A stretch of DNA of 6,817 nucleotides from Acidobacteria bacterium AH-259-L09 (GTDB lineage: Bacteria; Acidobacteriota; UBA6911; RPQK01): the NCBI GenBank assembly GCA_027717875.1, contig JALLOL010000139.1:1-6817 (forward strand), read 5' to 3'. Positions 1-5,820 of this stretch are shown piece after piece (position 1 is the first letter of the stretch; the number at the start of each line of letters is the position of its first letter). A program made the translations under genes and the position numbers. Under the pieces are notes generated by a model. That model saw only the letters and a list, made by a program, of their open reading frames with translations. It made no database searches and had not been told where the DNA came from.

Positions 1-588
1 CTCTTTGATTTCAATGGCCTTCTTGAGATATTTGAGCGCATTATCGATATTGCCAGTGGAAAGCTCAGTTGCCGACAAGGCGTAGTAAATGTGGTCGTTC
101 TTCTTTTTCGAAAGCTTCAAAGCACGAGAATAACAATGCAGCGCTTTTTCGTATTGCCCGCCATTATGGTAAAGGACGCCTTGATGGAAAATCTCTTCAG
201 CTGTCCGTGGAGGTTCTTCTTTCGCTTGAAGGTTTCTGTCGCAGACTCTGAGAAAGGATTTGGCTCGGGCGACCACCTCGATTTCATGAGAAAACTTTTT
301 CACTACCTGAGTGAGTTGTTTGCGGGCTTTCTTATATTTCTTCTGGTGTAAAAGGGCCAGAGCCTCTTTGTAAAGCCGGTAAACCTCCTCGGCAGATCTT
401 TTCTTCTCAGATCTGCCCCGTTTTTGAGCTCGTTTTTTCCCAACTTGTTTTTTCCCAGCTCGTGTTTTCCCGGTTGGTCTCTTCCTTACTTGCTTTTTGC
501 TACTCGGTTTCTTCTTAGCTGGTTTCTTCTTAGCTGGTTTCTTCTTAGTCTGTCTGCTCTTTTGCTTCTTGCTTTTTTTGGCCGGCAT
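1..588 (-). CDS. TPR-repeat protein with Lys-rich N-terminal tail (3' end missing)
   Basis: The reading frame is open on the minus strand from ATG at 588-586 to the window edge, giving 196 codons with no stop, so the C-terminus is missing. The start is set by a strong GGGAGGA (593-599) just upstream and by a good promoter beyond it. Residues 1-65 are extremely basic (Lys/Arg with Ala, Pro, Gly and Gln) and include two tandem PAKKK units around residues 18-27. From about residue 67 the protein becomes helical with TPR-like repeats. A degenerate one lies around 67-105 (EEVYRLYKEALALLHQKKYKKA). A clear one lies around 129-162 (AEEIFHQGVLYHNGGQYEKAL, then YSRALKL). A third lies around 165-196 (YYALSATELSTGNIDNALKYLKKAIEI). 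TPR arrays usually mediate protein-protein contacts. The basic tail resembles nucleic-acid-binding tails, but that role is inference. No signal peptide or membrane segment is seen, so it is probably cytoplasmic. It is divergent from the metabolic genes and its role is unknown. Confidence 0.85.
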   Translation of the reverse strand, partial: MPAKKSKKQKSRQTKKKPAKKKPAKKKPSSKKQVRKRPTGKTRAGKKQVGKKRAQKRGRSEKKRSAEEVYRLYKEALALLHQKKYKKARKQLTQVVKKFSHEIEVVARAKSFLRVCDRNLQAKEEPPRTAEEIFHQGVLYHNGGQYEKALHCYSRALKLSKKKNDHIYYALSATELSTGNIDNALKYLKKAIEIKE

Positions 589-592
589 AAAG

Positions 593-599
593 TCCTCCC
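593..599 (-). promoter_or_regulatory. Shine-Dalgarno site of the TPR gene
   Basis: On the minus strand GGGAGGA stands four bases before the ATG at 588-586 (core GGAGG with a 5-nt spacer). It fixes the start of the lysine-rich protein and confirms that the basic tail is translated. Confidence 0.75.
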
Positions 600-632
600 G
601 TGATTGTATTAGGATCAGCCAGAAGACGAAGT

Positions 633-660
633 ATTATAAGATGGGATGTAGAGGAGTCAA
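633..660 (-). promoter_or_regulatory. sigma70-type promoter for the TPR gene
   Basis: Read on the minus strand there is TTGACT (660-655, five of six matches to the consensus -35), a 16-bp spacer and a perfect TATAAT (638-633). Transcription would start near 626 and leave a leader of about 38 nt before the ATG at 588. This is the best promoter match I see in the window. Confidence 0.7.
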
Positions 661-672
661 GTTGAGGCCCGA

Positions 673-752
673 GGTCAGGTAGGGGCCGTGTCTTTAAAAT
701 TTTAATTTTGACCTCAAAATTTAAATTTTAAAGACACGGCCCCTACCTGACC
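673..752. repeat. 80-bp near-perfect palindrome (38-bp arms, 4-bp loop)
   Basis: The left arm (673-710) and right arm (715-752) are reverse complements over 38 bp with one mismatch, around the loop ACCT (711-714). The outer part of each arm is GC-rich (GGTCAGGTAGGGGCCGTG) and the inner part is almost pure A/T. This is the reverse of an intrinsic terminator, whose stem is GC-rich next to a terminal U-run. The element also lies between two divergent genes, where neither needs a terminator. It looks like a dispersed palindromic element of the REP/MITE kind, or a cruciform- or protein-binding site. No transposase is present in the window and no target duplication is evident. Confidence 0.9.
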
Positions 753-775
753 CAATGTGTTAGGCTGTAGCGTTG

Positions 776-2089
776 ATGGTACAGAGATTACAGCTCGTTG
801 ACGCGTTGATAGAGAGGTATTCGGATTTGCCTCCCGAGGCAATCTTTAAGGAAGATCTACTTCGAACGGGGATCTCCTTTTCAGAGGATGCGCTGCGCGT
901 AGCTTCCGGCTTCAAGCCCAAATCGTACTTTATCTTTTCTTTTGATTTGGTCCCCATTGCTCACATGCAAAGGCAGGAGAACCTGCGAGCGCCCGAGGAG
1001 ATCTGCCTAGTCGGTGGGCTGAGAAATTTTCGTCGCACCATCGTTTCTGTCCGATTGAATCCGCGTTCTCCTTATCGGGTCGATATTTCCGATCAAGCAG
1101 ATTTGGTACTCACATTGGAAGAGGAAGAGCTGTCAGGGATCCAGTTTGAGAAAACTCCGGAATATTATCAACGAACTCTGGCCAGTGGGAAACCGATCAC
1201 GGATATTGCACCAACTATCGAGTGGGGATATCTACTCTATTTGACCGTCTTCAGAATTTGCCAGTACTTCGGTCATCAACAAGAGTGCCAATTCTGCGAT
1301 ATCAATGAGAACTATCGTCAACAGAAGAAGACTGGGCGGTCTTACACTGGCATCAAGACGGTTGAGGAAATCCTGGAAGCCCTGGAAATCGTTAACGATG
1401 CTGATTCCGAGAGCCAGGCTTACACCGTGACAGGAGGAAGCATTACCTCCCAACTCAACGGAATGCGTGAGATTGATTTTTATGTTCAGTACCCAAAAGC
1501 GATTGAGAAGCGATTCCCGGGTCGGTGGATAGCAAAGGTGGTGGTCCAGGCCTTGCCTAGGGAAGAAGTGCGTCGATTCAGGGATGTGGGTGTGCAGATC
1601 TACCATCCAAACTATGAAGTCTGGGACCGGCGGCTCTTTGAAATTATCTGCGCGGGGAAGAACCGTTGCATCGGTCGTGACGAGTGGATTCGCCGCATTC
1701 TGGATGCCGCGGAAGTCCTTGGTCCTTCTTGTGTTATTCCTAATTTCGTGGCCGGAATCGAAATGGCTCGGCCCTGCGGTTTTGAAACCGTAGATGAGGC
1801 CGTCGCTTCCACCTCTGAAGGATTGGACTTTTTCATGTCTCAGGGCATTACTCCTCGCTTCACAACGTGGTGCCCGGAACCTCTGAGTATTCTAGGGAAA
1901 CTCAATCCAGAGGGGGCTCCTCTCGAGTATCACGTTCGTCTTCTCCGTGCCTGGAGAGATACACATGAAAAGTATGAACTTGATGCGCCACCCGGGTACG
2001 GAAAGCCCGGTATTGGAAATGCGGTTTTCTCGGTTTCCTCCTTTATGGACGTGATCCGGCGGATTCCCGATGAGCTTGGTCAAGATTGA
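776..2089 (+). CDS. radical SAM protein with CX8CX2C cluster motif, substrate unknown
   Basis: This 437-residue protein is predicted to cleave S-adenosylmethionine with a [4Fe-4S] cluster. The putative cluster cysteines are C162, C171 and C174 (ICQYFGHQQECQFCDIN). Their CX8CX2C spacing differs from the usual CX3CX2C. Support for the radical SAM barrel comes from a glycine motif at 218-222 (VTGGS, the GGE-like position), a GVQIYHPNYEVWDR strand at 272-285 and an NFVAGIE strand at 323-329. This order resembles the BioB/HydE-like part of the superfamily. The first 150 or so residues form an extra N-terminal region I do not recognise. The C-terminal part contains WCPEP (365-369) and a Gly/Pro-rich PPGYGKPGIGN (405-415). 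I chose ATG at 776; a TTG directly before it (773) is also possible, and neither has a convincing Shine-Dalgarno. The gene lies 15 bp upstream of rocA and is probably co-transcribed with it. Family membership is likely; the reaction is unknown. Confidence 0.85.
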   Translation: MVQRLQLVDALIERYSDLPPEAIFKEDLLRTGISFSEDALRVASGFKPKSYFIFSFDLVPIAHMQRQENLRAPEEICLVGGLRNFRRTIVSVRLNPRSPYRVDISDQADLVLTLEEEELSGIQFEKTPEYYQRTLASGKPITDIAPTIEWGYLLYLTVFRICQYFGHQQECQFCDINENYRQQKKTGRSYTGIKTVEEILEALEIVNDADSESQAYTVTGGSITSQLNGMREIDFYVQYPKAIEKRFPGRWIAKVVVQALPREEVRRFRDVGVQIYHPNYEVWDRRLFEIICAGKNRCIGRDEWIRRILDAAEVLGPSCVIPNFVAGIEMARPCGFETVDEAVASTSEGLDFFMSQGITPRFTTWCPEPLSILGKLNPEGAPLEYHVRLLRAWRDTHEKYELDAPPGYGKPGIGNAVFSVSSFMDVIRRIPDELGQD

Positions 2090-2104
2090 AACGACGGAGA
2101 ACGA

Positions 2105-3664
2105 ATGATGAATCTAGGTGAATTCAAAAACCAGCCTTTGACTGACTTTTCAGACTTGGAGAATCGCCAGGCAATGTCAAACGCCATCGCCAAGGTGCGA
2201 AGCCAACTGGGAAGGGAATACAACATCATCATCGGAGGAAAACCAGTCCGGTGTGAGAGCCAATTCCAGTCCTTAAATCCCTCGCGCAAAGGAGAGGTCG
2301 TGGGGATCTTCCCCAAGGGAACTCGCGAATTCGTTGAGCGGGCCATCTCGGCTGCAGGAGAAGCCTTTCAACATTGGAGCCGGGTCCCGGTCCCAAAACG
2401 GGTCGAATACGTGATGCGGGTCTCTCAGATTATGAAAGAGCGCCGGCTCGAGCTGGCGGCATGGATGGTGGTGGAGGTTGGAAAGTCTTGGGTGGAAGCG
2501 GATGCCGACGTGGCGGAGACCATCGATTTCTGTGAGTTTTATTCTGGGGAGATGCTTCGGCTGGCAGGTCCCCAGCCGCTGGTCAAACTCGAGTCGGAGG
2601 ACAACGCCCTTGAATATATTCCCTTAGGAGTGGGTGTCATTATTCCACCTTGGAATTTCCCTCTGGCCATTCTCTCGGGAATGACCTTTGCAGCACTGGT
2701 TAGCGGAAACACTGTGATCGTGAAGCCTTCCAGTGATTCGCCGACAATCGCAGCGCAGTTGATGCAGATCGTCGAAGAGGTGGGATTTCCACCCGGTGTG
2801 GTGAATTTCTTGACCGGCAGTGGAGAAGAAATTGGCGACGCTCTGGTGGAACATCCCAGAACCCGTTTTATTGCCTTCACCGGCTCCAAGCAAGTAGGGT
2901 TGCGAATCAACGAACTGGCAGCCAAGCACCAGCCGGGTCAGATGTGGATCAAAAGGGTCATCGCCGAGATGGGTGGGAAAGATGCCATTGTGGTCGATGA
3001 TGAATCAAATCTGGATGAGGCTGCCGCGGCTGTCGTGGTTTCGGCCTTCGGTTACCAGGGCCAGAAATGCTCGGCTTGCTCGCGCGCCATTGTTGTGGAT
3101 TCCGTTTGTGATGAGTTCTTGCAGAAGCTTCAGCAGAAAACGCGCACCATGATCCAGGAGGGCGACGTGGAGCGTCCTGAGGTGAATTTTGGTGCCGTTG
3201 TCAATCAGAAGGCACAAGACTCTATTCTGCGTTATATCGAAATCGGACGGAAGGAAGGACAGTTGCTGATGGGTGGAAAAGCAGGGAGTTCTGAAGGATA
3301 CTTCGTCCGCCCAACCGTCATCTCAGATGTAGATCCCAAAGCGTCAATCGCTCAGGAGGAGGTCTTTGGGCCGGTTTTGGCGGTCATCAGGGCACGCGAC
3401 TACGATGAGGCAATAGAGATTGCCAACCAGACTGAATATGGGTTGACCGGATCTGTGTACACTCAAAACAAATCCAAGATCGAAAAAGCCAAAAGAGAAT
3501 TCCACGTGGGAAATCTGTACATCAATCGCAAATGCACGGGTGCTCTCGTGGGAGTGCATCCTTTCGGTGGTTTCAACATGAGTGGTACCGACTCAAAAGC
3601 TGGGGGTCGTGACTATTTACTTTTGTTCACCCAGGCCAAGTCGATCTCCGAGAAGGTGAGTTAG
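2105..3664 (+). CDS. rocA: L-glutamate gamma-semialdehyde (1-pyrroline-5-carboxylate) dehydrogenase, RocA type
   Basis: This NAD(P)-dependent aldehyde dehydrogenase oxidises glutamate-5-semialdehyde, the open form of 1-pyrroline-5-carboxylate, to glutamate. That is the last step of proline, ornithine and arginine breakdown to glutamate. The 519 residues match the length of Bacillus RocA (about 515) and align with it, as I recall that sequence, from the N-terminal PLTDF to the C-terminal PFGGFNMSGTDSKAGG. Visible features are PPWNFP with the oxyanion Asn (N184), the cofactor-binding KPS (207-209), FTGSKQVG (258-265), the general base E288 in AEMGGKD, the catalytic cysteine C322 in GQKCSACSR, and EEVFGP (418-423). 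All catalytic positions are intact. It is a stand-alone enzyme, not the PutA fusion. GGAG (2096-2099) precedes two adjacent ATGs (2105 and 2108), and the second has slightly better spacing. It follows the radical SAM gene by 15 bp, so the two probably form one operon. A cytoplasmic location is expected. Confidence 0.93.
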   Translation: MMNLGEFKNQPLTDFSDLENRQAMSNAIAKVRSQLGREYNIIIGGKPVRCESQFQSLNPSRKGEVVGIFPKGTREFVERAISAAGEAFQHWSRVPVPKRVEYVMRVSQIMKERRLELAAWMVVEVGKSWVEADADVAETIDFCEFYSGEMLRLAGPQPLVKLESEDNALEYIPLGVGVIIPPWNFPLAILSGMTFAALVSGNTVIVKPSSDSPTIAAQLMQIVEEVGFPPGVVNFLTGSGEEIGDALVEHPRTRFIAFTGSKQVGLRINELAAKHQPGQMWIKRVIAEMGGKDAIVVDDESNLDEAAAAVVVSAFGYQGQKCSACSRAIVVDSVCDEFLQKLQQKTRTMIQEGDVERPEVNFGAVVNQKAQDSILRYIEIGRKEGQLLMGGKAGSSEGYFVRPTVISDVDPKASIAQEEVFGPVLAVIRARDYDEAIEIANQTEYGLTGSVYTQNKSKIEKAKREFHVGNLYINRKCTGALVGVHPFGGFNMSGTDSKAGGRDYLLLFTQAKSISEKVS

Positions 3665-3673
3665 CGGTCAAGG

Positions 3674-3700
3674 AGCCAGGAGCCAGGAGTCAGGAGCCAG
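3674..3700 (+). repeat. left arm of 27-bp perfect inverted repeat
   Basis: This arm is built from the heptamer AGGAGCC, with one AGGAGTC variant as the third unit. Its exact reverse complement is at 3844-3870. In RNA the two arms could pair across a 143-nt loop and fold the rocA-korA intergenic transcript. There is no U-run directly after the right arm, so a classical terminator is not indicated. Confidence 0.85.
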
Positions 3701-3746
3701 AATGGTTGAAAGTTGAAGGTTGAAGGGTCCAGGTTTCATGCTATTG

Positions 3747-3786
3747 GAGCTTTCGAGCTATTGAGCTTTTGAGCTTCTCAGCTCTG
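3747..3786 (+). repeat. 8-bp tandem array (GAGCTTTT-like, five units)
   Basis: Five consecutive octamers read GAGCTTTC, GAGCTATT, GAGCTTTT, GAGCTTCT and CAGCTCTG. The core AGCT stays at the same phase while the second half drifts. This is the only array in the block with an 8-bp period; the other four have 7-bp units. It lies in the loop of the flanking inverted repeat. Confidence 0.8.
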
Positions 3787-3843
3787 ATGTGGCTTGGACC
3801 TGTTAATGAATCTTCTGCATTCTGAATTCTGTCTCGTGTGCTC

Positions 3844-3870
3844 CTGGCTCCTGACTCCTGGCTCCTGGCT
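3844..3870 (-). repeat. right arm of 27-bp perfect inverted repeat
   Basis: This is the exact reverse complement of 3674-3700, again made of heptamers (GCTCCTG with one ACTCCTG). It ends 90 bp before the korA start codon. The remaining stretch (3871-3960) holds the korA ribosome binding site but no promoter I can call with confidence. Confidence 0.85.
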
Positions 3871-3946
3871 TTTGGCTCCCCATGGAAAAGGATCGCGGCT
3901 CTTTGTTAAGATTTATATGCTCAGAAATAGAGAACTCGAGCGCGCA

Positions 3947-3953
3947 AGAGGAG
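3947..3953 (+). promoter_or_regulatory. Shine-Dalgarno site that sets the korA GTG start
   Basis: AGAGGAG stands seven bases before GTG at 3961. This near-ideal match and spacing supports the GTG as the true start. The next in-frame ATG codons lie well inside the conserved gamma domain. Confidence 0.75.
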
Positions 3954-3960
3954 AAAAAGC

Positions 3961-5820
3961 GTGAGTGTTCAAACTCGGCCGCAAGAAGATCTCTCACCAA
4001 AGAAACCGGAGGGTGAGATTGTAAACGACTTCAGCATTGAAGTGGCAACTGTGAATGGGTCGGGAAGTCAGTCTTCCAACAATGTGTTGATGAGGGCCAT
4101 TTTCCAAATGGGGATTCCCATCAGTGGAAAAAACCTCTTCCCATCCAATATCGCTGGGTTACCGACATGGTTCACGATTCGAGCCTCCAAGGATGGGTAC
4201 ATGGCACGCAAAAAAGAGATCGACATCTTAATTGCCATGAATCCTGAAACGGCACGAGAAGATGTCGAGAATCTGGAACCGGGCCGGGTAGTGATCTACA
4301 ATGAGAAGTTAAACCTTTCAAAGATCAGGGATGATCTGGTTTACTACCCGATCCCGTTTTCCAACTTGGCAGGTGAAGTTGTTCAAGATGCGCGCTTAAA
4401 GAAGCTGATCGCTAACATTGTTTATGTGGGAAGCGCAGCAGAACTGCTCGGGATTGAAATGGCCGAAGTCGAATTGGCGATTGCAAAGTGGTTCAAGGGA
4501 AAGCAGAAAGCCATTGATCTGAACATTCAAGCTGCTCACCTGGGCGCACAATATATTCGCGACAACCTTACCAAGCGAGATCCTTTCCGAGTTCAGCGCA
4601 TGGACAAGACCAAGGGTAAGATGATTATAGATGGAAATTCCGCCTGTGCGTTGGGAAGCATGTTTGCCGGTGTCAGCGTGATGACCTGGTATCCGATCAC
4701 GCCGGCCAGCAGCCTGGGTGAGGCGCTCGCTGATTACATGGGACGTTATCGGATTGATCCCGAAACAGGAAAGGCCACGTTTGCGATCGTGCAAGCAGAA
4801 GATGAGCTGGCAGCGTTGGGAATGGCCATTGGTGCTGGATGGGCGGGTGCCAGGGCCATGACGGCTACGTCGGGACCGGGTATATCTTTGATGGCGGAAT
4901 TTGTCGGATTAGCCTACTTCACGGAAGTTCCCGTTGTCATCTTTGATGTCCAGCGAATCGGCCCAAGTACGGGGTTGCCCACCAGAACTTCTCAAGGAGA
5001 TATCTTCTCTCTGCACTATCTCTCTCACGGGGACACCAAGCATGTTGTCCTTTTTCCAGCAAGCGTGACGGAGTGCTTTGAATTGTCCATACAAGCCTTC
5101 GATTTGGCGGAGCGGCTACAACAGCCGGTTTTTGTGGCTTCGGACCTGGATCTGGGCATGAACACCTGGATGACGGATCCCTTCGATTATCCCGAAAAAC
5201 CTCTTGATCGAGGTAAAGTGCTCTCGGCCGAAGACCTTGAGCGCTTGGGTGAGTTTGCCCGTTACAAAGACGTAGACGGTGACGGCATTCCGTACCGGAC
5301 TCTGCCGGGGACTGATCATCCCCTGGCCGCCTATTTTACGCGTGGCAGCGGGCACGATGAGCAGGCGGAATATTCAGAGCGGCCCGAGGACTATGAGAAG
5401 CTTATGGACCGCCTGGCCAAAAAGTGCGAAACGGCTAAGAAACTCGTGCCTCAATCCGTCATCCAATACACTGATGGGGTTGAAATTGGGGTCATTGCTT
5501 ACGGGTCAACCGATGTTGCCATGCGAGAGTGTCAGGAGCAGCTTCGCAACCAGTACGGAATTGCGATCAACTACCTGAGAATTCGAGCGCTGCCCCTTGC
5601 CGAAGACGTGAAAGAGTTTGTCAGTCGCTGCAAGCGTGCCTACGTCGTGGAACAAAACCGGGATGGGCAAATCGGTGATCTGATCAAGCTTGAGGTAGAA
5701 AACGATCAAGGAAAGATCCGAAAAGTCCTTCACTATAAAGGAATCCCCATCGACGCCAGATTTATCACCGATCAGGTGGTGGCGTGCGAGAAAGGAGAAA
5801 TGGAGTCATCATGTCGGTAA
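3961..5820 (+). CDS. korA: 2-oxoacid:ferredoxin oxidoreductase, fused gamma-alpha subunit (2-oxoglutarate type likely)
   Basis: This is the large subunit of a TPP-dependent enzyme that decarboxylates a 2-oxoacid to its acyl-CoA and reduces ferredoxin. The 619 residues contain a gamma domain (about 24-200, starting with EVATVNGSGSQSSNNVLMRAIFQMG). A pyrimidine-binding alpha domain follows (about 220-400), with the family motif YPITPAS at 244-250, the acidic AEDE at 279-282, TSGPG at 303-307, and GPSTGLPTRTSQGD at 334-347 with HGD at 356-358. A transketolase C-terminal-like domain lies around 500-610 (VIAYGSTDVAMRE, YVVEQNRDGQ). Gamma fused in front of alpha is the arrangement known for KorA-type enzymes. 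The length is typical. The GTG start is supported by the strong Shine-Dalgarno before it. The stop overlaps korB by 10 bp, so the subunits are translationally coupled. Substrate choice (2-oxoglutarate against other 2-oxoacids) is inferred from overall resemblance and from the neighbouring rocA, and is not proven by a residue I can name. Cytoplasmic. Confidence 0.9.
   Translation: MSVQTRPQEDLSPKKPEGEIVNDFSIEVATVNGSGSQSSNNVLMRAIFQMGIPISGKNLFPSNIAGLPTWFTIRASKDGYMARKKEIDILIAMNPETAREDVENLEPGRVVIYNEKLNLSKIRDDLVYYPIPFSNLAGEVVQDARLKKLIANIVYVGSAAELLGIEMAEVELAIAKWFKGKQKAIDLNIQAAHLGAQYIRDNLTKRDPFRVQRMDKTKGKMIIDGNSACALGSMFAGVSVMTWYPITPASSLGEALADYMGRYRIDPETGKATFAIVQAEDELAALGMAIGAGWAGARAMTATSGPGISLMAEFVGLAYFTEVPVVIFDVQRIGPSTGLPTRTSQGDIFSLHYLSHGDTKHVVLFPASVTECFELSIQAFDLAERLQQPVFVASDLDLGMNTWMTDPFDYPEKPLDRGKVLSAEDLERLGEFARYKDVDGDGIPYRTLPGTDHPLAAYFTRGSGHDEQAEYSERPEDYEKLMDRLAKKCETAKKLVPQSVIQYTDGVEIGVIAYGSTDVAMRECQEQLRNQYGIAINYLRIRALPLAEDVKEFVSRCKRAYVVEQNRDGQIGDLIKLEVENDQGKIRKVLHYKGIPIDARFITDQVVACEKGEMESSCR
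5802..5805 (+). promoter_or_regulatory. Shine-Dalgarno site of korB inside korA
   Basis: GGAG lies within the last korA codons, five bases before the korB ATG at 5811. It supports that start and coupled translation of the two subunits. Confidence 0.6.

Larger units (their letters stand above)
3671..3870. repeat. composite intergenic block of 7-bp and 8-bp tandem repeats bounded by an inverted repeat
   Basis: Five short arrays are stacked in 200 bp. They are AGGAGCC-type heptamers x4 (3671-3700), GTTGAAG heptamers x3 (3705-3727), GAGCTTTT-type octamers x5 (3747-3786), TTCTGAA-type heptamers x3 (3813-3833), and GCTCCTG-type heptamers x4 (3840-3870). The last array is the reverse complement of the first. 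They share a perfect 27-bp inverted repeat (3674-3700 and 3844-3870) separated by 143 bp, which includes the same AGGAGTC variant unit in register. No coding potential was found. This fills most of the 296-bp gap between rocA and korA. It resembles the short tandemly repeated (STRR-like) heptamers known from some bacterial genomes, but its function is unknown. Confidence 0.85.

Noticed and set aside
497..682. Small hydrophobic membrane protein (Leu/Phe-rich ORF on the plus strand)
   Set aside because: It is the antisense reading of the lysine-rich tail of the TPR gene (Lys codons read as Phe/Leu) and has no independent support.
673..752. Intrinsic terminator
   Set aside because: The stem is A/T-rich at the loop and GC-rich at the base, no U-run follows on either strand, and the flanking genes diverge, so neither ends here.
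1232..1606. Minus-strand 124-codon ORF
   Set aside because: It lies wholly inside the radical SAM gene, whose plus-strand frame shows conserved motifs; this is an antisense shadow.
3671..3870. CRISPR array
   Set aside because: The units are 7-8 bp and directly adjacent, with no 23-47 bp repeats, no unique spacers and no cas genes.
3903..3931. Promoter for korA (TTGTTA followed by AATAGA)
   Set aside because: The -35 has only partial identity and the -10 is poor. An alternative TATATG nearby has no -35 at a workable distance. Too weak to annotate.
3803..4000. Minus-strand small ORF across the repeat block and the korA start
   Set aside because: It is made largely of translated heptamer repeats and runs into the korA N-terminus. 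It has no family resemblance.
3961..5820. Pyruvate:ferredoxin oxidoreductase assignment
   Set aside because: The gamma-alpha fusion with a separate beta carrying CxxC-type cluster ligands and a C-terminal extension fits the KorAB layout better than the single-chain or four-subunit pyruvate enzymes. The substrate remains unproven.
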